64,000 nt of DNA from Streptomyces hilarionis. GTDB lineage: Bacteria; Actinomycetota; Actinomycetes; Streptomycetales; Streptomycetaceae. The stretch is taken from contig NZ_JAHHIT010000046.1 of the NCBI RefSeq assembly GCF_024539675.1, forward strand, positions 21,928 through 85,927. The letters are read 5' to 3'. Of this stretch, positions 48,491-57,494 are shown in pieces (positions within the stretch are counted from its first letter, which is position 1; every line of letters begins with the position of its first letter). The notes beneath the pieces are model-generated. The model did not search any database, had not been told where the DNA came from, and saw nothing but the letters and a program-made list of their open reading frames with translations. The position numbers and the translations under genes are program-made.

Positions 48491-50941
48491 TCAGGGCAGC
48501 TGCGGCAGATCCTCCGCGTACAGCAGCGTCAGGTCGTCCTTGGTCGGCTCCGCCACCTGCGCGACCCGGCTCGCGTGCCGCTCCACCATCGCCTCGAAGG
48601 TCTGGCGCGCGGTGCGCCCGTTGCCGAAGGCGGGACCCTTGGGGAGCTCCGTGAAGTACTTCAGCAGGGCGTCCGGGGTGCCCGGACCGAGCCGGTACTC
48701 GTGCTCCTCGGCCTGCTGCTCCACGATCCGCAGTAGTTCGTCGGGGCCGTAGTCGCCGAAGGTGATGGTCCGTGAGAAGCGGGAGGCCACGCCGGGGTTG
48801 ACCGACAGGAAGCGTTCCATCTCCGCCGTGTAGCCCGCCACGATCACGACGACGGAGTCCCGGTGGTCCTCCATCAGCTTCACGAGGGTGTCGATGGCCT
48901 CCTTGCCGAAGTCCCGGCCCGCGTCCTCGGGCGAGAGCGCGTACGCCTCGTCGATGAACAGCACCCCGCCGTGGGCCCGTTGGAAGGCCTCCTGGGTCCG
49001 GATCGCGGTGGAGCCGATGTGCTCGCCGACCAGGTCGACGCGGGAGACCTCGACCAGGTGGCCCTTCTCCAGGACGTCGAGGGCGGCGAGGATCTCGCCG
49101 TACAGCCGCGCGACCGTCGTCTTGCCGGTGCCGGGGGAGCCCGTGAAGACCAGATGCCGCTTGACGGACGCGGCCTTGAGCCCGGCCTGCTGACGGCGCC
49201 GGCCCACCTCGATCATGTCGATGAGGGCGCGCACCTCGCGTTTGACGCTCTCCAGGCCGACCAGCGTGTCCAGTTCGCCGAGCACGTCCTGGGAGCTCCG
49301 CACCGGTGCGCCCGGCTCGCCCTCGGGCTGTCGCGGCGGCTCCGGCGCCGTGACGCGCTGCTCGGGGATGGCGCCGAGCAGCCCCGGCGACTGGGCGGTC
49401 GTCTGCACGGCCGGCTCCGGCGCCGCCGCGAGGCCGGGCGTGCGCACGCCCGCGCTCTCGTCGCTGGTGCAGTCCTCGACCACGGGGCCGGAACCGGACG
49501 CGGCGTCCGCCCCGGCGTCCGCGAACTCGTAGCCGCCGCGCGCGCAGCGCTCCGTACGGCACTTGCGCAGCGTCGTGCGGCTGCCGTCTATCACGTGGAA
49601 GCCGTAGCCCCCGCTGTTGGTCACCCGGCAGTTCAGAAAGCTGCCCCGGCCCCCGGCCGACACGTAGAAACCGGCCTCGGCGGGGGAGTCGACCGTGCAG
49701 CGCTCCACGGTGGGGTCGGCGCCCTTGGTGACGATCACGCCGGTCTGCGTGGCGTCTACCGTGCAGTTGGCGAGGGTGCCACCGCTGCCGTGGTCGCGGA
49801 ACCACGCGCCGGTCGCCGCGTCCCGGATCCGGCAGTCGTCGAGCTGGGCCGTCGCCCCGTCGCTCACCGACACCGCCGTGTTGCGCACCTGGAAGAGGTC
49901 GCTGTCGACGACGTCCGCGCGCGAGCCGCGGTCGAGGACGAACAGGGCGTCCGGCACGTCGTGCACCCGGCAGGAGTCCAGCACGGCCGTGGCGCCGTCG
50001 CTGACCCAGACGGCCGGGTAGTCGCCGGTGCTGTCGAAGATCTCGCACTGGTTGGCGTCCACGCGCGTGCCCGGATCCCACACCGACAGCCCGTTGCGGC
50101 CGAACTGACGCACCGTCGTGCGGGTCAGCGTGAGGACCGAGCGCGAGCGCAGGTCGACGGCGTTCTCCGGGATGTCGTGGATCCGGCAGTCGGCCAGGGT
50201 GAGCACGGCGTCCGTGTCGAGGGTGACGCCGTCGGCGGTCGTGCGGTGCACGTCGCAGTCGGTGAGGTGCGCGGTGGCCCGGGCGGTGACCTGGACGCCG
50301 CTTCCCCTGATCTCGTAGACCTCGCAGCCCACCGCCTCCAGCGCGGAGTTGTCGCCGGTCGCGCTCAGGCCCGCGCCCGAGGCGTGGTGCACCCGGCAGC
50401 GCTCCAGCCGGGGATGGGCGCCCCCGCGCACGGCGACGCCGGCCTGACCGGCGGCCACGACCTCGCACTCCTCGAACACACCGCCGCCGCCGTCGACCAC
50501 GGCGATGCCGATGCCGGCCGGGTTGTCGACCGTGCAGCGCCGGACCGTGGGCCGGGCGCCGCCGCGCACCTCGACGCCCGCCGAGGAGCGGGTGACGATC
50601 CGCAGGTCGAGCAGTTCCGGGGCGCCCTCCTCGACGAGCACCGCCGGCGCCGCCGCGTCCTGGCCCTCCACGTGCAGGTCCTGGACCACCGCCGAGGCGC
50701 GCACGGTCAGCGGCACGCCGTCCGCGGGAGCCAGCCGCACGGAGCCGGGGGAGCCCTCGGGGCCGCGCAGGGTCACCGACCGCTGCACGACGAGGTTCTC
50801 CCGGTAGGTGCCGGGAGCGATGGTGAGGACGTCGCCCTCGGCCGCGGCCTCCAGGGCGGCGGCGAGCGATGCGTACTCACCCGTGCGGCGCCGCCACCGC
50901 GATGTGCCGGTGTGCGTCACCTGGACCGTGCCCTGTGCCAT
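48491..50941 (-). CDS. Right-handed beta-helix protein fused to a CbbX/EccA-type AAA+ ATPase
   Basis: An 816-residue protein. Residues ~15-490 are about twenty beta-helix coils of ~23 residues, with recurring patterns such as GxxVxxGAxPxxxxC and repeated Cys/Asp turns. A Pro/Glu-rich linker follows (~495-550). The AAA+ module (554-816) starts LGELDTLVGLESVKREVR, with Walker A GSPGTGKT (601-608), Walker B VLFIDEAYAL (near 662) and the arginine-finger region NPGVASRFSRTI. The AAA part resembles CbxX/CfqX remodelling ATPases and ESX EccA. No ESX gene is nearby. There is no signal peptide, so it should be cytoplasmic. The target is unknown. Confidence 0.85.
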   Translation of the reverse strand: MAQGTVQVTHTGTSRWRRRTGEYASLAAALEAAAEGDVLTIAPGTYRENLVVQRSVTLRGPEGSPGSVRLAPADGVPLTVRASAVVQDLHVEGQDAAAPAVLVEEGAPELLDLRIVTRSSAGVEVRGGARPTVRRCTVDNPAGIGIAVVDGGGGVFEECEVVAAGQAGVAVRGGAHPRLERCRVHHASGAGLSATGDNSALEAVGCEVYEIRGSGVQVTARATAHLTDCDVHRTTADGVTLDTDAVLTLADCRIHDIPENAVDLRSRSVLTLTRTTVRQFGRNGLSVWDPGTRVDANQCEIFDSTGDYPAVWVSDGATAVLDSCRVHDVPDALFVLDRGSRADVVDSDLFQVRNTAVSVSDGATAQLDDCRIRDAATGAWFRDHGSGGTLANCTVDATQTGVIVTKGADPTVERCTVDSPAEAGFYVSAGGRGSFLNCRVTNSGGYGFHVIDGSRTTLRKCRTERCARGGYEFADAGADAASGSGPVVEDCTSDESAGVRTPGLAAAPEPAVQTTAQSPGLLGAIPEQRVTAPEPPRQPEGEPGAPVRSSQDVLGELDTLVGLESVKREVRALIDMIEVGRRRQQAGLKAASVKRHLVFTGSPGTGKTTVARLYGEILAALDVLEKGHLVEVSRVDLVGEHIGSTAIRTQEAFQRAHGGVLFIDEAYALSPEDAGRDFGKEAIDTLVKLMEDHRDSVVVIVAGYTAEMERFLSVNPGVASRFSRTITFGDYGPDELLRIVEQQAEEHEYRLGPGTPDALLKYFTELPKGPAFGNGRTARQTFEAMVERHASRVAQVAEPTKDDLTLLYAEDLPQLP

Positions 50942-51048
50942 GGCGTTGCTGTGCCCCCACCTCGTGGTACGCGGGTTGATGCCGAATGGTTCGGCCGGAC
51001 CACCGTAGCGTGCGCGCGGGTGGTGGGTTGACCAGAGACGGAAGGCCG

Positions 51049-51654
51049 TCAACTACCGGCGCCGGTGCGGCCCCAGTCCGGGCCCGCCCGGTCCCAGGCC
51101 CGGTCCCAGCCGGCGTACCGGCGCCGGACCATGCGCCACATGATCACCCGCCGTCCGCCCTCGACGGCCCCGGCCGTGAGCAGGGCCGCGCCGAGACCGG
51201 CCAGCACGGCGTGCGTGGTCGCGGTCGCCGCGTCCAGCGGGCGGGCCACCAGACGGCCGTGCGCGTCCGTCCATATCCCGAAGCGGTCCCCGCGGTGCGG
51301 GGTCTCGAGGCCCGACAGGACGGTGCCGTGCCGCGCGGTGCCGTCCGGCGCCGTCCAGCCCGCGAGGACCCGGGTGCGCGCCTCGCGGCCGGTGGCCGCC
51401 TCGGGGTCCGCCTCCAGCGACGCGGCGCGCGCCGTGCGCACCACGGTGGCCGTCACCTCGTGGCGGGACGCGTGCTGCTCACGGACCGACCGTTGCAGGG
51501 CGTCCTGCGCCGCCCCGCCGGCGAGGGAGCCCACCACGGGCGCGACGAGACAGACCAGCAGCAGGGCGGACAGCGCCACCCAGGCCTCGGCCAGGTCCGT
51601 ACCCCTGCGCAGCGGATTGTGCCGCCAGCGCCAGATTCCGCCGATCGCTCCCAT
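51049..51654 (-). CDS. Rv1733c-family membrane protein
   Basis: A 201-residue protein with two membrane helices (~22-45 and ~150-170) flanking a ~100-residue loop. Signatures of the Rv1733c family are present: WRWRHNPLRRGTDLAEAWVAL at the start and the WTAPDGTARHGTV / GDRFGIWTDAHGRLV loop. The loop is probably extracytoplasmic. The function of the family is unknown. The ATG at 51654 with GGGAGGGG upstream is preferred over a GTG three codons earlier. Confidence 0.85.
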   Translation of the reverse strand: MGAIGGIWRWRHNPLRRGTDLAEAWVALSALLLVCLVAPVVGSLAGGAAQDALQRSVREQHASRHEVTATVVRTARAASLEADPEAATGREARTRVLAGWTAPDGTARHGTVLSGLETPHRGDRFGIWTDAHGRLVARPLDAATATTHAVLAGLGAALLTAGAVEGGRRVIMWRMVRRRYAGWDRAWDRAGPDWGRTGAGS

Positions 51655-51834
51655 CGTCCGCACCCCCTCCCGCTCCGTGGTGACTCCCCGCGGAGCCGTT
51701 CACGCGCGAACCCGGTGAAGAGCAAGCCGCATCACCAGGGCCCGGGACCTCTCACGCCCTTCTCATTCCACCCCAACGCTTCACGGGCGGGCGGGGGTTC
51801 CCGCGGAACGTGCGGTCGTCGGGCCCGGCCGGGA

Positions 51835-52659
51835 CTACGCGAGGACGCGCACCGGATCGCCGACCCTGACCGTGCCCGCGGAGAGGGGGACCAGGTTCTG
51901 GCCGAACACCAGCTTGCCGCCGAGGCGCCGGTGCCGGCCCAGGGTGGACAGGGGCTCCCTGCCGCGACCCGCGGTGTCCTGGTCGGTGGTGGTCACCACG
52001 CACCGGCCCGAGGGCTTGGCCACCCGGAACTCGACCTCGCCCACCAGCAGGCGCGACCAGTCGTCCTCGGCCCAGGGCTCGGTGCCCGCCACGACGAGGT
52101 TGGGCCGGAAACGGTTCATCGGCAGCGGTCCCTCGCCCGCGTGGTCGCCCTGCTCGATCAGGGAGTTGAGGGCGTCGAGGGAGGCCGTCGAGACGGCCAG
52201 CAGCGGATAGCCGTCGGCGAAGGAGACGGTCTCACCGGGCAGGGCGTACGCGGGATCGACCGGCCTGCGGACCGCCGGGTCGTCCATGTGCACCAGCCGG
52301 ACCTCGGCGCCGACGTGGGCGCTGCACCAGCGGTGCGCGTCGGCGCCGGCGAGGACCGCCTCCACCTTGTCGCCGAAGAGTTCCATGGACACCGTGCCGA
52401 CGGGCTCCGGCACCGGCACGGTCAGGGGTTCCAGACCGGGCGCGGACAGACGAACGCCGCCGCCGGGCACGAGCTCGGCGGCGGCCAGGGCGAGATGCGG
52501 CTGCTGGCGTTGCGTGACGACCTTTCCCCCGTCGTCGATCAGCGCCCATCGTCGGTCACCGGCCAGCCCCCAGGGCTCCACGACGGCCTCGCGGGGCGCC
52601 TGGCCCCGCAACGCCTTGACCGGATGGACGTGTATCGACAGCAGCTCCGCATTCCCCAT
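51835..52659 (-). CDS. MOSC domain-containing protein (MOSC_N plus MOSC)
   Basis: A 274-residue protein. Residues 1-110 form the MOSC N-terminal beta barrel (LLSIHVHPVKALRGQAPREAVVEPWGLAGDRRWALID). The MOSC domain follows with NRFRPNLVVAG and SGRCVVTTTDQDTAGRGREPL; C219-region Cys in SGRCVV is the residue that binds the molybdenum cofactor in mARC-type enzymes. It may reduce N-hydroxylated compounds using Moco. The ATG has GGATGA close upstream. Upstream continuation of the frame is antisense or low-complexity. Confidence 0.88.
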   Translation of the reverse strand: MGNAELLSIHVHPVKALRGQAPREAVVEPWGLAGDRRWALIDDGGKVVTQRQQPHLALAAAELVPGGGVRLSAPGLEPLTVPVPEPVGTVSMELFGDKVEAVLAGADAHRWCSAHVGAEVRLVHMDDPAVRRPVDPAYALPGETVSFADGYPLLAVSTASLDALNSLIEQGDHAGEGPLPMNRFRPNLVVAGTEPWAEDDWSRLLVGEVEFRVAKPSGRCVVTTTDQDTAGRGREPLSTLGRHRRLGGKLVFGQNLVPLSAGTVRVGDPVRVLA

Positions 52660-52702
52660 GAGGTCATCCTGCCAGGTCGCGGCAGGGGCCCCGGAGCGGT
52701 TG

Positions 52703-53140
52703 TCAGTAACCGCGGTACTGCTGGTTGTTGTACGGGTCCTGGTACTGGGGCGCGGGCGGCCGGGGCGCCGCGGGACGCATCGCCTCGTAGCCGGCCGGGG
52801 CGGCGGGGCGCATCTGCTGCTGCGCCTGCGGACCCGGATAGCCGCGCGGCGGGCCGGCCTGCGGCGGGATGTACGCCGCCGGGGCCTGCTGCAACGGCGC
52901 GGGCTGCTGCGCCTGCGGGTAGCCGTAGGCGTAGGAGGCCTGGGAGGGGCCCGCCGGGAGCGCCGGCAGTGCCGAGGGGAGCGCGGGCAGATGGCTCGCG
53001 CCCATGTCGTACGCGGCGGGAACCCGGATCGGGGCGATCTGCGGGGTGCCCCGCTCGGCGACGAGCGAGTCGTAGATCGGGGTGTCCGGGAAGGAGGCGG
53101 AGTAGTAGCCGCCGCCATAGGTGGAGCGGGGGGAGGTCAT
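52703..53140 (-). CDS. Pro/Gln/Tyr-rich low-complexity protein (DUF6643-like)
   Basis: A 145-residue protein. It opens TSPRSTYGGGYYSASFPDTPIYDSLVAERGTPQIAPIRVP, a conserved-looking head of ~50 residues. A long Pro/Ala/Gln/Tyr-rich tail follows, ending QDPYNNQQYRGY. I recall streptomycete proteins called DUF6643 with this head; from memory only. No enzyme motif or membrane segment is visible, so a scaffold or interaction protein is plausible. There is no Shine-Dalgarno; TAACTT lies 7 nt before the ATG, pointing to a leaderless transcript. Confidence 0.75.
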   Translation of the reverse strand: MTSPRSTYGGGYYSASFPDTPIYDSLVAERGTPQIAPIRVPAAYDMGASHLPALPSALPALPAGPSQASYAYGYPQAQQPAPLQQAPAAYIPPQAGPPRGYPGPQAQQQMRPAAPAGYEAMRPAAPRPPAPQYQDPYNNQQYRGY

Positions 53141-53428
53141 GGCACATAAGTTAAGCCCACGATGTGCTGGTTGGGGAGACCGATAAGAGGGTTGATTTCC
53201 GTGTCGGCGGTGGCCTTGGATCCCCAATGCGAGCGAACGTGGGAAAAAAGGACGGCAAACGCTCGGGAGATCGTGTAAAAGCCGAGATCCGGGCGGGTTA
53301 CCCACGGTCGGCCGGGGTCGTTCCCGTGCTCCGGATGGGCGTGCGTCGTCGCGAGCAATAGGTTGACGGGTAGACAACCCGAGGAGTGCCGGCGCCGTCC
53401 GGTGCGCGGACCGACGATGGGGGCGTAC

Positions 53429-54766
53429 ATGTCCATGCCGAAGGGCTCCAATGCTCCGGTGCCGACCACGGCACTGCGGGTCGAGCTGGGGTGGCGTCAG
53501 GGGCCGGGCGTGCCGGACGTCGATGCCTCGGCGCTGGTGCTCGTGGGCGGAAAGGTCCGTTCCGACTCCGACTTCGTCTTCTACAACCAGCCCGCCCATT
53601 CCTCCGGGGCGGTCCGTCACGAGGGCAAGAGCGTCGCCGGCGGCGCGACGACCGACAGCCTGTCGGTCGACCTCGCGCGCGTGGAGCCGGCCGTCGAGAC
53701 GGTCGTCGTGGCGGCCTCCGCGGACGGCGGCACGTTCGGCCAGGTTCCCGGGCTCTACATCGAGGTGCGCGACACCGCGCAGGGCACCGTCGTGGCACGC
53801 TTCGACAGCACCGGCGCCACGGTGGAGACCGCCTTCGTCCTCGGCGAGTTCTACCGCCGCCAGGGCGCCTGGAAGTTCCGGGCCGTCGGACAGGGCTACG
53901 ACAGCGGCCTCGAGGGGCTGGCCACCGACTTCGGCATCACCGTCGACGAGCCGCAGCGCACCGCCGCGCATACCGCGCCCGCCGCACCCGCGCCGCCCGT
54001 GCCGCAGACCCCGGCGCCCCCCGTGGCGCCGCCGCACCAGGCGCCGACCCTGCCCGCCTTCCCCGCCACGGTCCCGCCGCCGCAGCACCAGGCCCCGCCT
54101 CCGCCGCCGGCCCCGCCCGCCGCGCCGGTACGGCTGTCCAAGGTGACGCTCACCAAGGCCGCCCCCTCCGTGTCGCTGACCAAGCAGGGCGGCACTTCGG
54201 GCGCCCTGCGCGTCAACCTGAACTGGGAGGTGCGCAAGCAGTTCTCCGGGTGGGGCAGCAAGCGCGGCCGCGCCGTCGCCCTGCACAACGACCTCGACCT
54301 CGACCTGTGCGCCCTGTTCGAACTCGCCGACGGCCGCAAGGGCGTCGTCCAGGCCCTCGGCAACGCCTTCGGCTCACTGCACCAGCCGCCCTACATCCAC
54401 CTCGACGGCGACGACCGCACGGGCGCGGTGTCGAGCGGCGAGAATCTCACCGTCAACCTCGACCGCCGCGACGACTTCCGGCGCATCCTGGTGTTCGTCA
54501 CCATCTACGAGGGCGCCCGCTCCTTCGCCGACCTGCACGCCACGGTCACGCTCCAGCCCCAGCACGGCGCGCCGGTCGACTTCTCGCTGGACGAGTGCAC
54601 GGTCCCCTCCACCGTCTGCGCCCTCGCGCTCATCACCAACCACGGCGGCGACCTCGTCGTCCAGCGCGAGGCCCGCTACCTCGTCCCGGAGCGCGGCGTG
54701 AGTCCCCAGCGCACCGTCGACCACGCCTACGGATGGGGCATGAACTGGACGCCGGGCCGCAAGTAG
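53429..54766 (+). CDS. Double-domain TerD family protein
   Basis: A 445-residue protein. The N-terminal TerD domain spans 1-172 ([42 protein letters not shown]). A Pro/Ala/His-rich linker occupies 173-234. A second, more divergent TerD domain spans 235-445 with the Ca2+-binding-type [12 protein letters not shown]. TerD proteins bind calcium and belong to stress and tellurite-resistance systems whose true role is unsettled. Several ATGs are in frame; 53429 is chosen because GGGGG lies 5 nt upstream and the family start MSMPKGS follows. It faces away from the Pro/Gln-rich gene. Confidence 0.9.
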   Translation: MSMPKGSNAPVPTTALRVELGWRQGPGVPDVDASALVLVGGKVRSDSDFVFYNQPAHSSGAVRHEGKSVAGGATTDSLSVDLARVEPAVETVVVAASADGGTFGQVPGLYIEVRDTAQGTVVARFDSTGATVETAFVLGEFYRRQGAWKFRAVGQGYDSGLEGLATDFGITVDEPQRTAAHTAPAAPAPPVPQTPAPPVAPPHQAPTLPAFPATVPPPQHQAPPPPPAPPAAPVRLSKVTLTKAAPSVSLTKQGGTSGALRVNLNWEVRKQFSGWGSKRGRAVALHNDLDLDLCALFELADGRKGVVQALGNAFGSLHQPPYIHLDGDDRTGAVSSGENLTVNLDRRDDFRRILVFVTIYEGARSFADLHATVTLQPQHGAPVDFSLDECTVPSTVCALALITNHGGDLVVQREARYLVPERGVSPQRTVDHAYGWGMNWTPGRK

Positions 54767-54787
54767 CCGGCCGCCCGGCCGCGGGGG

Positions 54788-55963
54788 TCAGCCCTCGTCG
54801 GCGACGGCGTCCGGACGGGCGTAGGTGCGGCCCTTCCAGGCCGCACCGCGCCCCCGGTAGTGCTGGACGGCCGAGTCCACCGTCATCAGCAGATAGAGGA
54901 ACGCGGTGAACGGCAGCAGGGGAGCGAGCCACGCCGGCTGCCGGTAGTAGTGGAGCATCGGCAGGAACGTCCCCGCCATGACCAGCCAGGCCAGGCCGCC
55001 GCACACCGCGGTCGGCGTGCTCCCGGCGGCGAGCCCGCACAGCAGGGTGAGCGGCGGAGCCAGGTACACCAGGGCGAGGCCGAGGACGGTGCCGGCCAGC
55101 AGGAGCGGCTGGTGGCGCAGCTGCGCGTAGGCGCTGCGCGAGACCATCCGCCACAGGTCGTGCAGCCGTGGGTAGGGGCGCACGCTGTCCACGCGGTCGG
55201 CCAGCCCCAGCCAGAGGCGACCGCCCCCCGCCTTCACGGCCCGGGCGAGCGCCACGTCGTCGATCACGGCGTGCCGGATCGAGTCCGGGACGCGCGCCCG
55301 CTCGGCCGCGTCGGCGCGCAGCAGGACGCAGCCGCCCGCCGCGGCCGCCGTGCGCGAGCCGGGCCGGCCGATCCGGCGGAAGGGGTAGAGCTGTGCGAAG
55401 AAGTAGACGAAGGCCGGCACCACCAGCCGCTCCCACACGCTCTCCACCCGCAGCCGCGCCATCTGGGAGACCACGTCGAACCCCCCGGTGTGCGCCGCCG
55501 CCACCAGCTCGCGCAGGCTGTCGGGCGCGTGCGCGATGTCGGCGTCCGTCAGGAGGAGGTACTCGGGCTCACGCGCGCGTGCCAGCGCGATCCCGTGACG
55601 CACCGCCCACAGCTTCCCGGTCCAGCCCGCGGGCGGCTCCCCGGGCGAGTCCACGGTCAGCGGGAGCCCGCCGTGCCGCCGGGCGAGGGCCCGTGCCAGG
55701 TCCCCGGTTCCGTCGCCGCTGCCGTCGTCGACGAGGAAGACCTCCGCGCGCCCCGGATAGTCCTGCGCGAGCAGCGTGGGCAGGCTCGCGGGAAGGACGG
55801 CGGCCTCGTCGCGCGCGGGCACGACGACGCAGACGGAGGGCCACCGCCCCGGCGCGGTGCGCGCGGGAAGTCTGACGTCCGTGCGCCAGAAGAAGCCCTG
55901 ACAGAGCGACAGCCACAGCCAGGCGGCCAGGGACACGGCGGCGATCCACATGATGGCGCTCAC
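54788..55963 (-). CDS. HpnB-like family 2 glycosyltransferase
   Basis: A 391-residue membrane GT2 enzyme. One N-terminal helix (5-25) precedes the catalytic domain: SVCVVVPARDEAAVLPASL, then FLVDDGSGDGTGDLA (D79, D80) and YLLLTDADIAH (DxD). GWTGKLWAVRHG and WRMVSRSAYAQLRHQPLLL are features I associate with the hopanoid-cluster glycosyltransferase HpnB. Three to four helices end the protein. No hopanoid gene is nearby. The GTG at 55963 is chosen, four codons before an in-frame ATG; no strong ribosome site is seen for either. It converges on the TerD gene and is divergent from the racemase. Confidence 0.85.
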   Translation of the reverse strand: MSAIMWIAAVSLAAWLWLSLCQGFFWRTDVRLPARTAPGRWPSVCVVVPARDEAAVLPASLPTLLAQDYPGRAEVFLVDDGSGDGTGDLARALARRHGGLPLTVDSPGEPPAGWTGKLWAVRHGIALARAREPEYLLLTDADIAHAPDSLRELVAAAHTGGFDVVSQMARLRVESVWERLVVPAFVYFFAQLYPFRRIGRPGSRTAAAAGGCVLLRADAAERARVPDSIRHAVIDDVALARAVKAGGGRLWLGLADRVDSVRPYPRLHDLWRMVSRSAYAQLRHQPLLLAGTVLGLALVYLAPPLTLLCGLAAGSTPTAVCGGLAWLVMAGTFLPMLHYYRQPAWLAPLLPFTAFLYLLMTVDSAVQHYRGRGAAWKGRTYARPDAVADEG

Positions 55964-56020
55964 GCGCGCAGTCTGCCCCACCCGGCCGGGCGGCACGGGC
56001 ACATCGTCTATGGTGGCCGG

Positions 56021-56806
56021 GTGAAGATCGCGCTCATGGACTCCGGAATCGGCCTGCTGGCGGCCACCGCCGCGGTACGCCGCCTGCGGCCCGACGCCGA
56101 TCTCGTCCTCTCCCTCGACCCCGACGGCATGCCCTGGGGACCGCGCACCCCGCAGGACCTCACCGAGCGGGCCGTCGCGGTCGCCGAGGCCGCCGCGGCC
56201 CACCGGCCCGACGCCCTGATCGTCGGCTGCAACACGGCGACCGTGCACGCCCTGCCGGCCCTGCGGGCCCTGCTCGAACCCGCCGTCCCGGTGATCGGCA
56301 CCGTTCCGGCGATCAAGCCCGCCGCGGCCGGCGGCGGCCCCGTCGCCATCTGGGCCACCCCCGCCACCACGGGCAGCCCCTACCAGCGCGGCCTGATCGA
56401 GGACTTCGCCGGCGGTGTCGCCGTCGCCGAGGTGCCCTGCTGGGGGCTGGCCGAGGCGGTGGAGCACGCCGACGAGGCAGCGATCGACGCCGCGGTCGCC
56501 GCGGCCGCCGCCCTCACCCCCGACGAGGTGACGACCGTCGTCCTGGGCTGCACCCATTACGAACTGGTCGCCGACCGCATCCGGGCCGCCGTCGGCAGCC
56601 CCGGACGCCCCGCGCCCGCCCTGCTCGGCTCCGCCGACGCCGTGGCCGCGCAGGCGCTGCGCCGGATCGGCGCCCGCCCCGAGCCCGAGGCGGCCGCGCT
56701 CGGCGCCGTCACCGTCATCCTCAGCGGCCGTCCGGGCGGCCTCCCCGCGCCCGCCCTGGCCTACGCCGAGGGCCGCCTGCTCCAGGCCGCCGCCCCGGTC
56801 CGCTGA
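56021..56806 (+). CDS. Aspartate/glutamate racemase family protein (MurI-like)
   Basis: A 261-residue two-cysteine racemase. KIALMDSGIGLLAAT is the start of the fold with D7/S8. The catalytic cysteines are C70 in LIVGCNTATVHALP and C177 in VLGCTHYELV, each followed by Thr as in glutamate racemase. It would interconvert L- and D-glutamate or a related acid without cofactor. MurI proper usually starts GVFDSGVGG and carries extra motifs, so this may be a second, specialised racemase. TATGGT ends 6 nt before the GTG, so the message is probably leaderless. Confidence 0.85.
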   Translation: MKIALMDSGIGLLAATAAVRRLRPDADLVLSLDPDGMPWGPRTPQDLTERAVAVAEAAAAHRPDALIVGCNTATVHALPALRALLEPAVPVIGTVPAIKPAAAGGGPVAIWATPATTGSPYQRGLIEDFAGGVAVAEVPCWGLAEAVEHADEAAIDAAVAAAAALTPDEVTTVVLGCTHYELVADRIRAAVGSPGRPAPALLGSADAVAAQALRRIGARPEPEAAALGAVTVILSGRPGGLPAPALAYAEGRLLQAAAPVR

Positions 56807-56894
56807 CCGGCCCGTCGCGGCGGTCCGCCCGGGCGGAGCAGTCACTCTGCGCCACGACCTACCGGCGCAGCGAAACCTGAGTAACCTCATGGAT

Positions 56895-57470
56895 ATGAGG
56901 GACCACCCCCACGACGAGAGCATCCCGCTTCCGGACGTCCCGCAGGGCGACGGGCCCCACCCCGACGTCTGGACCGGCCGCGCCACCAACCGCATCCAGT
57001 GGCTGCTCGCCCTCGGCGGAGCCGCCTGTCTGGGACTCGGCGTCGAGCTCGCCATCGACTCGGCGTGGACGTCCGGCATCGCCCCCCTCGTCATGTCCGT
57101 CGTCGGCTGCATCGCCGCCGGTCTGCTGGTCCTCTTCGGCACCCTCGCCTTCGTCCACGTCGACCTCAAGCTGGACGGGGAGTGCCTCGAAGTGCGCTGC
57201 GGCCACATCGGGCTGCCGCGCCGGCGTATCCCGCTGGCGCATGTCGCGGGGGCCGACTTCGAACCCCTCGTCACCCCGCGCCACTGGGGCGGCTGGGGCT
57301 ACCGATGGCGGCCGGAGAAGGGGACCGCCGTCGTCGTGCGCCGGGGCGAGGGCGTGGTGCTGCGGCTCTGGGACGGACACACCTTCACCATCACCGTGGA
57401 CGACGCCGAGTCGGCCGTCCGCGTCATCAGGGGCCGGCTGCGCACCGGGGCCGCGGACGCCGCGCACTGA
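56895..57470 (+). CDS. Two-helix membrane protein with PH-like C-terminal domain
   Basis: A 191-residue protein. An acidic/Pro-rich head (1-30) precedes two adjacent helices (~35-55 and ~62-84). The C-terminal ~100 residues form a beta-rich module with VDLKLDGECLEVRCGHIGLPRRRIPL and GWGYRWRPEKGTAVVVRRGEGVVL, resembling bacterial PH-like domains next to membrane helices. The function is unknown. TAACCT ends 7 nt before the ATG at 56895, whereas the ATG at 56889 lies 1 nt after it, so the later ATG is preferred as a leaderless start. Confidence 0.75.
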   Translation: MRDHPHDESIPLPDVPQGDGPHPDVWTGRATNRIQWLLALGGAACLGLGVELAIDSAWTSGIAPLVMSVVGCIAAGLLVLFGTLAFVHVDLKLDGECLEVRCGHIGLPRRRIPLAHVAGADFEPLVTPRHWGGWGYRWRPEKGTAVVVRRGEGVVLRLWDGHTFTITVDDAESAVRVIRGRLRTGAADAAH

Positions 57471-57494
57471 GCGGAGCGCCCGCGGCCCGTCCCC

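Noticed and set aside
48491..50941. EccA of an ESX/type VII secretion locus
   Set aside because: The AAA+ part resembles EccA, but no EccB, C, D, E, WXG100 or mycosin gene is in the neighbourhood, and the beta-helix fusion is not typical.
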